The notes beneath the pieces are model-generated. The model had not been told where the DNA came from. It was given only the letters and a program-made list of their open reading frames with translations, and searched no databases. The translations under genes were made by a program, and so were the position numbers. DNA of 64,000 nt from Pseudarthrobacter sp. BIM B-2242. Its GTDB lineage: Bacteria; Actinomycetota; Actinomycetes; Actinomycetales; Micrococcaceae. Below, one piece after another: positions 23,525 through 32,493 of the stretch (its first letter is position 1; each line of letters starts with the position of its first letter). The DNA is taken from assembly GCF_014764445.1 (NCBI RefSeq), contig NZ_CP061721.1:434001-498000 (forward strand), in the 5' to 3' direction.

Positions 23525-24733
23525 GTGCAGCCACAAGGACGTGACAGTGAGGCCGGCCGTGATGTAACAGGCCCGCCGCCATTCCCCGAAGCCGACCTGA
23601 TGTACGTCGTGGACCTCCTCCCGGCCGCCGAGCGGGAGCGGTACCTGGACATCCGCGCTTTCCTTCAGGCCACGGTCCGGGCTGCTTCCATTGATTACTG
23701 GAACCGCGAGGAATTTCCCTTCGGCCTGCTGGCCGAGATGGGCAAGCGGGGGCTGGGGACATTGCAGACCGATGGCACCTCCAAGCTCTTCAAAGGCCTG
23801 ATGTACGTTGAAGTGGCCCGGGCGGACGTTTCGCTGTCTGCCCTCGTGGGGATCCATAACGAACTGATCGTGGGCATGATCGACTCGCTGGGATCCGAGG
23901 AACAGCAGCAGCGGTGGCTGCCGGGCCTTGCCACGTTCACCCAGCTGGGGGCGTTCGCCCTGACAGAGCCGGAGCACGGCTCGGACATTGCCGGCGGACT
24001 GGAGACCTCCGCGCGGCTGGAGGGCGGCGAGTGGGTGATCAACGGCGCAAAGCGCTGGATCGGTGCGGGCACCATTGCGGACTTTGCCCTGGTGTGGGCC
24101 CGCGACCAGGCGGACGGCCAGATCAAGGGCTTCATTGTGGAGACCGACCGTCTGGGCTACGTAGCAACGAAGATTGCGAACAAGATCGGCCTGCGGATCA
24201 TGCAGAACGCCGACATCGTGCTGGACAACGTCAGGATCCCGGCGTCAAACCTGCTGCCGGGCGCCACGGACTTCACCAAGGCCAACGACCTTCTGCGGGA
24301 TTCCCGGGCATGGGTGGGCTGGCAGGGCGCCGGCATCCAGCTGGCCGCGTTCGACATCGCCCGTGCCTACGCCCTGGAACGGCGGCAGTTCGGCAAGGAA
24401 CTGGCGCGATTCCAGCTGGTCCAGCAGCAGCTGGCGGAGATCCTGGGCAATGCGTCGGCCTCACTGGCGCTGATGGCCCAGCTGGCCCGGATCCAGACGG
24501 ACGGCAAACTGGAAATGGCCCAGGCCGCCATGGCCAAGTCCACGTGCACCCGCCTGGCACGCTCCTCGGTGGCCATGGGCAGATCACTGCTGGGCGGCAA
24601 CGGCATCAGCGCGGACTATGAAATGGGAAAGCTGTTTGGCGACGCCGAAATCCTTTACACCTACGAAGGCAGCTATGAAATCAATTCGCTTATTGTGGGC
24701 CGGGCGGTAACTGGCAAATCGGCATTCGTCTGA
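23525..24733 (+). CDS. Acyl-CoA dehydrogenase (glutaryl-CoA dehydrogenase-like)
   Basis: A 402-residue FAD enzyme. GTG start behind GAAGGGA. The N-terminal helical domain is followed by the FAD/substrate core GAFALTEPEHGSDIAGG and WVINGAKRWIGAGTIADFALVWARD. The C-terminal domain carries RQFGKELARFQLVQQQLAEILGN and the catalytic-Glu segment LYTYEGSYEINSLIVGRAVTG, matching the YEG-T/S pattern of glutaryl-CoA dehydrogenases. Probably oxidises a short or branched acyl-CoA; exact substrate open. It is divergent from the acyl-CoA ligase across a common regulatory gap. Confidence 0.9.
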   Translation: MQPQGRDSEAGRDVTGPPPFPEADLMYVVDLLPAAERERYLDIRAFLQATVRAASIDYWNREEFPFGLLAEMGKRGLGTLQTDGTSKLFKGLMYVEVARADVSLSALVGIHNELIVGMIDSLGSEEQQQRWLPGLATFTQLGAFALTEPEHGSDIAGGLETSARLEGGEWVINGAKRWIGAGTIADFALVWARDQADGQIKGFIVETDRLGYVATKIANKIGLRIMQNADIVLDNVRIPASNLLPGATDFTKANDLLRDSRAWVGWQGAGIQLAAFDIARAYALERRQFGKELARFQLVQQQLAEILGNASASLALMAQLARIQTDGKLEMAQAAMAKSTCTRLARSSVAMGRSLLGGNGISADYEMGKLFGDAEILYTYEGSYEINSLIVGRAVTGKSAFV

Positions 24734-24775
24734 CGGCGTTTCGTTCTGGCAACACGCAGCCTTGGATTTCGCGCA

Positions 24776-24822
24776 ACAAAAAACTGCCCTGGCCATGCTG
24801 GGAAGCACGGTCAGGGCAGTTG
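24776..24822 (-). terminator. Rho-independent terminator of the cold-shock gene
   Basis: Read on the minus strand, AACTGCCCTG (24821-24812) pairs perfectly with CAGGGCAGTT (24791-24782), followed by a TTTTTTG run. It lies 10 bp after the csp stop and blocks antisense entry into the acyl-CoA dehydrogenase gene. Confidence 0.92.
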
Positions 24823-24831
24823 ATCAGAACC

Positions 24832-25035
24832 TTACAGCGGGCGAATGTTCTCTGCCTGCGGGCCCTTGGGACCTTGGGTCACATCGAATTCGACTTTCTG
24901 GTTCTCATCCAGCGAGCGGTAGCCGCTGCTGGCGATTGCGGAGTAGTGCGCGAAAACATCGGCGGATCCGTCGTCCGGAGCGATGAAGCCAAAGCCCTTT
25001 TCAGCGTTGAACCATTTAACTGTGCCTGTTGCCAT
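24832..25035 (-). CDS. Cold-shock protein (CspA family)
   Basis: A 67-residue single-OB-fold RNA chaperone. The RNP1 motif KGFGFIAP and RNP2 DVFAHYSAI are intact, as is the start [22 protein letters not shown] lies 7 nt before the ATG at 25035. Its promoter is at 25113-25141, leaving a short ~70-nt leader, and a strong terminator follows. It binds single-stranded RNA and DNA in the cytoplasm and is often constitutive in actinobacteria. Confidence 0.96.
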   Translation of the reverse strand: MATGTVKWFNAEKGFGFIAPDDGSADVFAHYSAIASSGYRSLDENQKVEFDVTQGPKGPQAENIRPL

Positions 25036-25112
25036 TGCTAACTTCCTTTGTAACCCTTTTCTGGTCCTGCTCGGACGGCAGGCAGATGCGGAGACTGTGG
25101 TCCGCTCTCTCA

Positions 25113-25141
25113 AACCTAGGGGGTGCGCGGTGGCCGTGCAA
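25113..25141 (-). promoter_or_regulatory. Promoter of the cold-shock gene
   Basis: On the minus strand TTGCAC (25136-25141) and TAGGTT (25113-25118) are 17 bp apart. The predicted start near 25106 gives a leader of about 70 nt before the csp ATG, with a good AAAGGAAG ribosome site. Confidence 0.55.
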
Positions 25142-25259
25142 TAGCTGCGGTCATCAACTGTCACTCCTGTTATTGAATAGTCTCTGCATGACGGGCCGTT
25201 GCGGACCGCCGAAATCAGCCATAAGCCGGCCTCCGGACTGTCCTGGCCGTGACTGCCGG

Positions 25260-25886
25260 CTAGCGCATGCCCTCCCGGCGGATGGCCGTTGCGATGGCCG
25301 CGGCGCGGGTCTCTACGCCGAGCTTGGCGTAGATATGCGCCAGATGGGTCTTGACCGTGGCTTCGGAGATGAACAGCCTTTGGCCCAGCTCGCGGTTGCT
25401 GAGCCCTTCGGTCAGGAGGCTCAGCAGTTCCGCTTCCCGGGGTGTCAGGACTTCGTCGGGGTTGCGGAGCTGCTGGAAGAGCCGGGAGGCTACGGGGGCG
25501 CTCATCACGCTTCGGCCCTGGACAGCGCCCCGGATTGCCGCGAAGATTTCGTCCGGAGTTGCGTCTTTGAGGAGGTAGCCCATGGCGCCGGCGTCCACCG
25601 CACGGACGATGTCAGCGTCCGAATCGTAGGTGGTGAAAACCAGGATGGCCTGCCGGCTGTTGCGTTGCCGCAGCAGCCGGATGGCCTCGATCCCGTCCAT
25701 TCCGGCGCCCATGGCCAGATCCATCACCACCACGGCGGGCGCGAGGTGTTCCACGAGGTCCAGGGCTTCCTCGCCGGAGGCGGCTTCAGCCACCACCTCG
25801 AGGTCCGGCTGGGTGCCCAGAAGTGCCCGCAGCCCGCTTCGGACCACCAGATGATCGTCCACGAGCAGGACGGTGATACCGGTCAT
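25260..25886 (-). CDS. NarL/LuxR-family response regulator
   Basis: A 208-residue regulator. Receiver domain residues 1-115 with phospho-acceptor Asp56 in [10 protein letters not shown], acidic pair DD10-11, and Lys of [10 protein letters not shown]. The C-terminal GerE/LuxR helix-turn-helix [21 protein letters not shown] ... [18 protein letters not shown] binds DNA. It overlaps the sensor kinase gene by ATGA, so the pair is one unit. The neighbouring HbpS-like gene suggests SenR-like control of redox genes. Confidence 0.94.
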   Translation of the reverse strand: MTGITVLLVDDHLVVRSGLRALLGTQPDLEVVAEAASGEEALDLVEHLAPAVVVMDLAMGAGMDGIEAIRLLRQRNSRQAILVFTTYDSDADIVRAVDAGAMGYLLKDATPDEIFAAIRGAVQGRSVMSAPVASRLFQQLRNPDEVLTPREAELLSLLTEGLSNRELGQRLFISEATVKTHLAHIYAKLGVETRAAAIATAIRREGMR

Positions 25887-27133
25887 GCGTCGGCCCGGGT
25901 TGTCCGGGGCAGGGGCGGCCCGGGCTGCACGGCCGGCACTTGTGCGGCCACAATGGTCCCTTCACCGGGGGTACTTTCCACCGAGAATACTCCGCCCAAC
26001 TGCTCCACCCGCTGGCGCATGGCCCGCAGCCCGTAGCCTCCGGCGTCCGACGGCGGTGCTGCCGCCGACGGGTCAAACCCGCTGCCGTCGTCGTAGATGT
26101 CCAGGGTGACGGAGTCCGGAAGGAAACCCAGCGTCAGGGTGGTGGTGGCGACGCCTGCGTGCTGCTGGATGTTCGCTGCCGCGCTTTGGACCACCCGCAG
26201 CAGGGTGTGCCGGACTTCTGCCGGCACCGGGCGCGGTTCGCCGGTGACCTGGAGCTGCATGTGCGGGACGTACTGCGCGGCGGCCAGGTGCAGGGCTTCG
26301 GGCAGCGGCGACGTGTCAAGCTTTGGGGAAGCGAGCTCGTGCACCAGGCTGCGGGTCTCGGAAAGGTTCCGCCTCAGCAGTTCGGTGGCCTGGTTAAGCT
26401 CCCGGCGGGAACCCGGGCCGGGCCAGGACCGGTCCGCTGCTTCCAGGAGCAGCAGGCTGCTGGCCAGGCCCTGCGTCACAGTGTCGTGGATTTCTCGCGA
26501 CACCCGCTCGCGTTCGGCGATGGTTCCCGCCCGGCGCTCGCTGGCCGCCAACTGTCCCTGTGCCAGCGATACCTCGGCATGAAGCCGCCGCTCTTCGGCC
26601 GCGTCATGCTCGAGCCGGTCATAGATCAGCGTCAGCATTATGCCGACGGCGAGCGGCCCCAGCAGCATCGCGAGGTCTGTCCAACCGCTGAGGCGAATCA
26701 GCCCCGCTGCCGTGGCGGCAGCCGTCGCACCTGCCGCCACGTATCCCACAGCACCCGTGAAAGCCGTCCGGCAGAGGAAGAAGATCGCAAACGAACACCA
26801 TGCAAAGCTGGGTGCCGCAATGACCAGGACTGCCCAGACGGCCACAAAGACCAGCATCCAGACTGCCCAGGGGCGTCCCTGCCGGGCGAGGACAGCGATC
26901 ACGGCGTACAGAGCGCAGACTGCTCCCGCGAGCCCCAGGACCAGAACATTGTCCTCAAGGCTGTGCCGCATGGCGTAGCGGACAGCCGACGCGACGAGCA
27001 GAACCGCGAAGCCCACGTGGACGGCGGTTTGGATCACCTCGAACCGGCCCTGGACTGCGCTGGGCAGGGCAGGTCCGGCAGGCAGCTCCGGTTCAACAGG
27101 CAGGGGTTCACGTGGGGATTCTGGGGAGGGCAT
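25883..27133 (-). CDS. Sensor histidine kinase (NarL-type, SenS-like)
   Basis: A ~416-residue membrane sensor. Five hydrophobic segments fall near residues 35-52, 63-82, 89-106, 110-145 and 153-172, followed by a short coiled coil. The HisKA_3 motif is REIHDTVTQGLASSLL with His216. The ATP-binding domain has AANIQQHAG (N-box), DDGSGFDP (G1) and GGYGLRAMRQRV (G2). No strong ribosome site precedes ATG 27133, so the start is less sure. The five-helix sensor with no big extracellular loop is as in Streptomyces SenS, which senses through the secreted HbpS protein encoded divergently here. Confidence 0.88.
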   Translation of the reverse strand: MPSPESPREPLPVEPELPAGPALPSAVQGRFEVIQTAVHVGFAVLLVASAVRYAMRHSLEDNVLVLGLAGAVCALYAVIAVLARQGRPWAVWMLVFVAVWAVLVIAAPSFAWCSFAIFFLCRTAFTGAVGYVAAGATAAATAAGLIRLSGWTDLAMLLGPLAVGIMLTLIYDRLEHDAAEERRLHAEVSLAQGQLAASERRAGTIAERERVSREIHDTVTQGLASSLLLLEAADRSWPGPGSRRELNQATELLRRNLSETRSLVHELASPKLDTSPLPEALHLAAAQYVPHMQLQVTGEPRPVPAEVRHTLLRVVQSAAANIQQHAGVATTTLTLGFLPDSVTLDIYDDGSGFDPSAAAPPSDAGGYGLRAMRQRVEQLGGVFSVESTPGEGTIVAAQVPAVQPGPPLPRTTRADA

Positions 27134-27223
27134 GTGGTCCGGCTTCGGGTCAGGGGAATGCTCATCCCATGCTATTGCCCGCGCCGTTCCTGGTCTCTCA
27201 GTCTTTTGGCTGATACCGCTGGC

Positions 27224-27252
27224 CGTTCGGGTGACCGGACCACGGCCGAACG
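27224..27252. repeat. Inverted repeat between the sensor kinase and hbpS-like genes
   Basis: CGTTCGG (27224-27230) and CCGAACG (27246-27252) form a 7-bp inverted repeat with 15-bp spacing in the divergent gap. It could be the response regulator's site, but the spacing is long and nothing else supports it. Confidence 0.35.
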
Positions 27253-27359
27253 CCTGATGCCTGGCACGGCGGGGGCTGGGCAGGATTGAGATGAGGCCGC
27301 AGCCGGACCCGGACGACGGTCCTGCCGCGCCACCCAAACCCACAATCAAGGAGAGCCCC

Positions 27360-27983
27360 GTGAAGAAGACCAACAAGATCGCCGCCGCTGCCGCCGCCGG
27401 AGCTTTGCTGCTGACCGGAGGCCTCACCGCCGCGGCCAACGCCGGGACCAGCCAAGGTGCTGCGCAGGCTGCCGTGCCCGCTCCGGCCGCAGTATCCGGC
27501 GTCGTTCCCGGCGTCGTTCCCGCCGCCGACATCCCGCAGGCAGCGGCAACAGTGGTGACGCAGAACCGCATCACCGTGGGCGCATCCGCGGACGCCGTCC
27601 GGGCAGCCCTCGCCAAATGCCAGGCGGACAAACTGCCGTTCGTCACGGTGGCCCTTGTAGACAGGTTCGGCACGGTCCAGGCCCTCCTGCGGGGAGACAA
27701 CGCCGCCGAGCACACCATCGAGGCAGCAAAGCAGAAGGCCTATACCGCGGCCGCCTTCGGCGCGCCAACGTCCGAGCTGGCCAAGCGCATCAACGGCACC
27801 GGGCCCGGGATCGCGGACCTGCCCGGCACCCTGTTCCTGGCCGGCGGCGTGCCGCTGAAGGTCAACGGTGTATCTGTGGCGGGCATCGGAGTGGGGGGTG
27901 CGCCGGACGGCACCCTGGACGAAGCCTGCGCCAACGCCGGCGCCGAGGCAATCGCGGCAGCGGCCGCCGGCTCAGCCAAGTAG
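27360..27983 (+). CDS. Secreted HbpS/GlcG-family haem-binding protein
   Basis: A 207-residue exported protein. GTG 27360 follows AAGGAGAG; the signal peptide reads KKTNKIAAAAAAGALLLTGG and ends near ANA (~28). A short Ala/Pro/Val linker precedes a GlcG/HbpS domain: ADAVRAALAKCQADKLPFVTVALVDRFGTVQALLRGD, ... KAYTAAAF, GPGIADLPGTLFLAGGVPLKV, AGIGVGGAPDGTLDEACA. Streptomyces HbpS is an octameric haem-degrading sensor that modulates the SenS kinase on oxidative stress. The divergent NarL-type pair makes the same wiring plausible here; it is an inference from context. Confidence 0.85.
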   Translation: MKKTNKIAAAAAAGALLLTGGLTAAANAGTSQGAAQAAVPAPAAVSGVVPGVVPAADIPQAAATVVTQNRITVGASADAVRAALAKCQADKLPFVTVALVDRFGTVQALLRGDNAAEHTIEAAKQKAYTAAAFGAPTSELAKRINGTGPGIADLPGTLFLAGGVPLKVNGVSVAGIGVGGAPDGTLDEACANAGAEAIAAAAAGSAK

Positions 27984-27993
27984 GCTCGGCTGC

Positions 27994-28713
27994 ATGAGGT
28001 GGTCCGGGCCATGGCGCCAAGCGCGGGAAGCGGCGATTCTTACTCTGGCGGGTGGCATTGTGGTGTTCTTGACAGCGTGCCAGGCGGGCCCCGGTGAGCC
28101 GCCGGGGGCGGAGCCGCCGCCGTCCACCGCTCTGGACACCCCCGCTGCCCCCGCACCGCCGCCTCCTGCCCCGACAGCTCCGCCCGCTTCCAACCCGCCA
28201 CCGCCGCTGTCCGCCGATGCCCGGGCACAGCTGGACCAGGAGCTGATCGCCGCAGCGAAAGCGAACAACGCGGCGCTGGTGCGCGAGCTCATCGGCCGGG
28301 GCGGCAATGTAAATGCGAAGGACGCCCTTCAGGACTCGGCGTTCCTCTACGCCGGAGCCGAGGGGTTCAACGAGGTGCTCCAGCTGACACTGGCAGCCGG
28401 CGCTGACGTCGCCAGCACCAACCGCTACGGCGGTACGGCGCTGATCCCGGCCAGCGAACACGGCCACGGAGAGACGGTCCGCATCCTCCTGGCCGCCGGT
28501 GTACCGGTCAACCACGTGAATAACCTTGGCTGGACCGCCATGCAGGAGGCCATCCTGCTCAACAACGGCGGGCCCAGGCAGCAGGACGTAGTGCGGCTGC
28601 TCCTCGACGCCGGCGCGGACCCCGATATCCGCGATCCTGAGGGCCGGACCGCACTGGAGAACGCCGAGCGTCTGGGCTTTGTGGAGATCGCCGACCTGAT
28701 CCGGGCCCGCTAG
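27994..28713 (+). CDS. Ankyrin-repeat lipoprotein
   Basis: A 239-residue protein whose signal peptide ends in the lipobox FLTAC (Cys near 30), followed by a Pro/Ala-rich linker to about residue 85. The rest is four ankyrin-type repeats: ALVRELIGRGGNVNAKD, VLQLTLAAGADVASTN, TVRILLAAGVPVNHVN and VVRLLLDAGADPDIRD, then a capping helix. It sits 10 bp after the HbpS-like gene and is probably co-transcribed. Such exported ankyrin proteins bind partners at the envelope; the partner is unknown. It converges on a palindromic element and the thiolase gene. Confidence 0.87.
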   Translation: MRWSGPWRQAREAAILTLAGGIVVFLTACQAGPGEPPGAEPPPSTALDTPAAPAPPPPAPTAPPASNPPPPLSADARAQLDQELIAAAKANNAALVRELIGRGGNVNAKDALQDSAFLYAGAEGFNEVLQLTLAAGADVASTNRYGGTALIPASEHGHGETVRILLAAGVPVNHVNNLGWTAMQEAILLNNGGPRQQDVVRLLLDAGADPDIRDPEGRTALENAERLGFVEIADLIRAR

Positions 28714-28728
28714 CCGAGGTGGTGGGTT

Positions 28729-28790
28729 CATCGGTTGCTCCGTAACGGCCCTTTTGACTGCTCAAAACGGCCACTACGGAGCAACCGATG
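28729..28790. repeat. Palindromic intergenic element, copy A
   Basis: A 16-bp perfect outer stem (28729-28744/28775-28790, containing GGTTGCTCCGTA) encloses a mismatch, a GGCC/GGCC inner stem and a TTTTGA...TCAAAA loop. It lies between two convergent genes. Its stem matches copy B (36819-36870), and its loop resembles copies B and C. Likely a bidirectional terminator or dispersed REP-like element. Confidence 0.75.
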
Positions 28791-28799
28791 GTGGTGGGC

Positions 28800-29984
28800 T
28801 CACACGGCTTCGAGCACGCTGACGTAGTTGGCGATGCCCACGCCGCCCATGTTCTGCACCGCCGCGCGCCGGGCGCGGCCCAGCTGCATGTCGCCGGCGG
28901 TGCCGGTGAGCTGCATGGCGGCGATGACGTGCTGCGATACGCCGGTGGCGCCCACGGGGTGGCCCTTGGCCTTGAGCCCGCCGGAGACGTTGACGGGCAG
29001 CTTGCCGTCCTTGAAGACCCAGCCTTCGGTCACGGCACGGGAACCCTGGCCAGGTTCAGTCAGGCCCATGGCCTCGTACATCAGCAGTTCGGCGATGGTG
29101 AAGCAGTCGTGGACTTCGGCGAAGTCCAGGTCGTCAAGCCCGACGCCGGCCATCGCCAGGGCGCGCTGCCAGGACATGCGCGTGGCCGCGAACGCCGTGG
29201 GATCCCGGCGTTCGGCAGGGAAGAAGTCGTTGGCGTGACCGAACCCGGCCAGCCGCACCGGCGCAGTCACCCCGCCCGTTGGCGAGGCGGAAAGCACAAC
29301 GGCGGCGGCGCCGTCGGACACGGGGGAGCAGTCGGTGCGGCGCAGCGGATCGGCCACCATGGGGTTTTTGTCCGAGACGGTGCGGCAGAAGTCCTCGCCG
29401 AGGTCCTTGCGAAGCTGGGCGTAGGGGTTGTCCACGCCGTTACGGTGGTTCTTCGCCGCGATTGTCCCCAGCACATCCGACACTGAGCCATAGCGCTTCT
29501 GGTAGTGCTTCGCGACGTCGGCGAACAGGCCCGTGAAACCGGTGGTGGAGGTCTGGCCGGCCATGTCGTAATCAGCGCCGAGGAGGGCGGCGCCCACCAC
29601 GTCGGCCCCGGCGTGCGTCATCTTCTCCGCGCCGATTACCAGGACGGTCTTCGCGGTGCCGGCCAGCAGGGATTTGGTGCCCTGCTGGAAGGCAGCCGAA
29701 CCGGAAGCGCACGCGTTTTCCACGCGGGTGGCGGCGACGTTGGCCAGGTCCGGGGAGACCTGCAGGGCCAGGGAGGACGGGAACGCCAGCGGCATCATGC
29801 CGGAGTTGAACTGGCCCAGGTAGATTTCGTCGATCCGGCCGGCCTCGATGCCGGCGTTGCTGATGGCCTCGGTGGCCACCTGGACGATCAGGGATTCGAG
29901 GGTCTCGTCCGTCAGTTTGCCGAACCGGCTGTGGCCCCAGCCGGTGAGCAGGACATCCTTGCCGAACTGTTTCTGCAGGCTCAT
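28800..29984 (-). CDS. Thiolase (SCP2/acetyl-CoA acetyltransferase type)
   Basis: A 394-residue thiolase. The nucleophile is in [14 protein letters not shown], the His of the C-terminal active site in [11 protein letters not shown], and the last motif is [16 protein letters not shown]. The pattern fits the SCP2/acyl-thiolase subclass rather than PcaF/FadA. It cleaves a 3-oxoacyl-CoA (or acetoacetyl-CoA) to acetyl-CoA. It overlaps scoB by ATGA and forms with the CoA-transferase genes one minus-strand operon. Substrate of the operon is probably a 3-oxo acid such as acetoacetate. Confidence 0.9.
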   Translation of the reverse strand: MSLQKQFGKDVLLTGWGHSRFGKLTDETLESLIVQVATEAISNAGIEAGRIDEIYLGQFNSGMMPLAFPSSLALQVSPDLANVAATRVENACASGSAAFQQGTKSLLAGTAKTVLVIGAEKMTHAGADVVGAALLGADYDMAGQTSTTGFTGLFADVAKHYQKRYGSVSDVLGTIAAKNHRNGVDNPYAQLRKDLGEDFCRTVSDKNPMVADPLRRTDCSPVSDGAAAVVLSASPTGGVTAPVRLAGFGHANDFFPAERRDPTAFAATRMSWQRALAMAGVGLDDLDFAEVHDCFTIAELLMYEAMGLTEPGQGSRAVTEGWVFKDGKLPVNVSGGLKAKGHPVGATGVSQHVIAAMQLTGTAGDMQLGRARRAAVQNMGGVGIANYVSVLEAV

Positions 29985-30652
29985 GCCGTGGCTCCTTCCA
30001 GTTCAAGGGCAACGTCGAATGCCGCTTCCGTCTTGTCGCGGATCTCGGCCACCGTGACGCCCGGCGCGAGGCGGGTCAGCGTGAGCTGGCGTGCGCCGCC
30101 GTCGTTCTTCACAACATCGAAGACCGCGAGGTCACTGATGATCCGGTCCACACAACTCAGCCCGGTGAGCGGCAGGGTGCACTCGGTGACAATCTTGGGC
30201 GTGCCGTCCTTGGCATTGTGCTCAGTCAGAACCACCACGCGCGGCGTGCCGGCCACCAGGTCCATGGCGCCGCCCATGCCCTTGACCATCTTGCCGGGAA
30301 TGGTCCAGTTGGCGAGGTCGCCGTTGCCGGAAACCTGCATGGCACCCAGGATGGCGACCTTGACGTGGCCGCCGCGGATCATGCCGAAGGACGTGGCGGA
30401 GTCGAAGATGCTGCCGCCGTCGAGCACGGTGACGGTCTGCTTGCCGGCATTGATGAGGTCGGCGTCTTCCTCGCCTTCATACGGGAAGGGGCCCATGCCC
30501 AGCAGGCCGTTTTCGCTCTGCAGGACCACGCGGATGCCCTCGGGCAGGTTATTGGCCACCAGTGTGGGGATGCCGATGCCCAGGTTCACATAGTCGCCGT
30601 CGTTCAGTTCCTCGGCCGCGATGGCAGCCATTTCATCCCTGGTCCAGGCCAT
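29981..30652 (-). CDS. 3-oxoacid CoA-transferase, subunit B
   Basis: A 223-residue CoA-transferase beta subunit. AAGGAG precedes the ATG. Motifs are [16 protein letters not shown] and the active-site Glu in [15 protein letters not shown]. Together with the alpha subunit it moves CoA from succinyl-CoA (or acyl-CoA) to a 3-oxo acid, in the cytoplasm. Family members include acetoacetate:succinyl-CoA transferase and PcaJ. The thiolase partner argues for acetoacetate or 3-oxoadipate. The gap to subunit A is 28 bp. Confidence 0.92.
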   Translation of the reverse strand: MAWTRDEMAAIAAEELNDGDYVNLGIGIPTLVANNLPEGIRVVLQSENGLLGMGPFPYEGEEDADLINAGKQTVTVLDGGSIFDSATSFGMIRGGHVKVAILGAMQVSGNGDLANWTIPGKMVKGMGGAMDLVAGTPRVVVLTEHNAKDGTPKIVTECTLPLTGLSCVDRIISDLAVFDVVKNDGGARQLTLTRLAPGVTVAEIRDKTEAAFDVALELEGATA

Positions 30653-30680
30653 GGGGTTCTCCTTAGGTAGATTCAGGGGG

Positions 30681-31397
30681 TTATGCAGATGCGAGTTCGG
30701 CGCGGGGCCGGACGGTGCGCTGCTCGATATCCTTCACTCGGTCAGTTGCCTGCACCAGGTGCTGGACGAACACGCCCGGGGTGACAATGTGGTTGGGGTC
30801 GAGTTCACCGGGCGCCACGATGATTTCCGCTTCGGCGATGGTGACGGCGCCCGCTGTGGCCACCACCGGGTTGAAGTTCCGGGCGGTGTAGCGGTAGATC
30901 AGGTTCCCGTCCGTGTCGGCAGTGTGCGCATGAACCAGTGCGACGTCGGCGCGGATGGCGCGCTCCTGGACGTACGTTCCGCCGTCGAACTCTGCCAGCG
31001 GCTTGCCTTCAGCAACCAGTGTGCCCACGCCGGTTTTGGTGTAGAACGCGGGGATGCCGGCGCCGCCGGCGCGGAGGCGCTCCGCCAAGGTGCCCTGCGG
31101 GGTGAACTCCACCTCGAGTTTTCCGGCGAGGTACTGCTCGGCGAAGAGCTTGTTTTCCCCGACGTAGGAGGCGATGACCTTGCGGACCTGGCCGGCTTCG
31201 ATCAGGATGCCCAGGCCTTTGCCGTCCACCCCCATGTTGTTGGAAACGACGGTTAGGTCGCGCACGCCGGCATCGCGGACAGCCTCGATCAGGTCTGCCG
31301 GGATGCCGCTCAGGCCGAAACCGCCCACGGCGAGCGTCATGCCGTCCCGGAGCAGGTCCTCCAAAGCGGCTGCGGCGTTGGATCTAAGTTTGGACAT
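30681..31397 (-). CDS. 3-oxoacid CoA-transferase, subunit A
   Basis: A 238-residue CoA-transferase alpha subunit. Signature segments are [78 protein letters not shown] and the [15 protein letters not shown] stretch. It is the first gene of the minus-strand CoA-transferase/thiolase operon. The divergent IclR gene lies 198 bp away across two IclR-like boxes, so the operon is likely under its control. Confidence 0.93.
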   Translation of the reverse strand: MSKLRSNAAAALEDLLRDGMTLAVGGFGLSGIPADLIEAVRDAGVRDLTVVSNNMGVDGKGLGILIEAGQVRKVIASYVGENKLFAEQYLAGKLEVEFTPQGTLAERLRAGGAGIPAFYTKTGVGTLVAEGKPLAEFDGGTYVQERAIRADVALVHAHTADTDGNLIYRYTARNFNPVVATAGAVTIAEAEIIVAPGELDPNHIVTPGVFVQHLVQATDRVKDIEQRTVRPRAELASA

Positions 31398-31439
31398 TCC
31401 ATCTCCTCGTCATCGAGCGGTCAGAGCGCCTCAGTGATA

Positions 31440-31571
31440 TCCACTTTGTGGACAATGGGCCTGATCCAGGAGCCTATGGTGGCGCCCGAACTCGGTCAAC
31501 GGCGCAATCCGCCCAATAGCGCTGTTCTTTCACAGCGTGGACGCTAGGCTTTAGAGTGTCCACATTGTGGA
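31440..31571. promoter_or_regulatory. Paired IclR-type operators in the divergent gap
   Basis: TCCACTTTGTGGAC (31440-31453) and TCCACATTGTGGA (31559-31571) are near-identical palindromes at the two ends of the gap between the CoA-transferase operon and iclR. Their spacing places one near each promoter. They fit IclR-family inverted-repeat sites; a partial CACAGCGTGGAC copy lies at 31531-31542. Confidence 0.7.
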
Positions 31572-31595
31572 GGAATTCTTTTACAGGAGGCCTGT

Positions 31596-32384
31596 ATGGC
31601 ACATCCAGTCCAAGGCACGCAGGTGGTGGGCCGCGTGGCTTCGCTGCTGCGGCTCGTTGGCCGGAGGCCTGAGGGCAGCTCCCTCGCGGGATTGGTGCGG
31701 GAGTCCGGACTGACCCGGCCCACCGTCCACCGGCTCCTGGCCTCCCTCGCCGCCGAAGGCCTCCTGGATCACGATGCCAAAAGCGGCAACTGGATCCTTG
31801 GCCCGGAGATCTTCCTGCTGGGATCCGTGGCGGCGGCCCGCTTTCCCTTTGAGGACATCGCCCGGCCTGGCCTGCGCCGCCTGGCCGAGGAAACCGGGGA
31901 GAGCGCCTTCTACTCCATCCGCCGGGGCCACGAAACGGTCTGTGTGCTGCGCGAGGAGGGCAGTTTCCCGGTACGGTCCTTCGTCCTGCATGAGGGCGTC
32001 CGTTTTCCGCTCGGCGTGGCCTCAGCCGGGACGGCGATCATGGCCTTCCTGCCGGACGACGAACAGGAGGACATCCTGTCCAGCTGGGAGCAGCACGCAG
32101 GAGCCTTTACTGCCGGCCACCGCAAGGACCTTGTCCGCAGCAACCTCGAACGGACCCGGCTGCACGGCTATGCCGTTAATCCGGGGCTTGTCCTGGAGGG
32201 CAGCTGGGGGATGGGGGCTGCCGTGTTCGACCAGCTGGGGCGGCCGGTGGGGGCCCTTTCCCTCACCGGCATCGAGCCTCGGTTCCGCCCGGAGCGGCAG
32301 GAACTTCTCGGCAAACTCCTCATGGAGGAAGCTCACCGGATGAGCGCCAGGCTGCCGGCGGAGCGGGCTGCCCGGCAGACCTGA
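31596..32384 (+). CDS. IclR-family transcriptional regulator
   Basis: A 262-residue regulator. ATG 31596 follows AGGAGG at 9 nt. The N-terminal winged helix reads LAGLVRESGLTRPTVHRLLASLAAEGLLD. The C-terminal effector domain has GESAFYSIRRGHETVCVLREEGSFPVRSFVL and GSWGMGAAVFDQLGRPVGALSLTGI. Divergent from the CoA-transferase operon and near two palindromic boxes, it should control that operon and itself. The effector is likely a ketoacid or its CoA product. Confidence 0.92.
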   Translation: MAHPVQGTQVVGRVASLLRLVGRRPEGSSLAGLVRESGLTRPTVHRLLASLAAEGLLDHDAKSGNWILGPEIFLLGSVAAARFPFEDIARPGLRRLAEETGESAFYSIRRGHETVCVLREEGSFPVRSFVLHEGVRFPLGVASAGTAIMAFLPDDEQEDILSSWEQHAGAFTAGHRKDLVRSNLERTRLHGYAVNPGLVLEGSWGMGAAVFDQLGRPVGALSLTGIEPRFRPERQELLGKLLMEEAHRMSARLPAERAARQT

Positions 32385-32493
32385 ACCCCGTCATCCCGGC
32401 CAGGACGCACCGGCCCGGCGCCCCCTAGAAATTAGTAGGAAGTCCGAGTAGATTCGGGTTCAGGGACGACCCCCACATGCAAAGGAGCATTCG

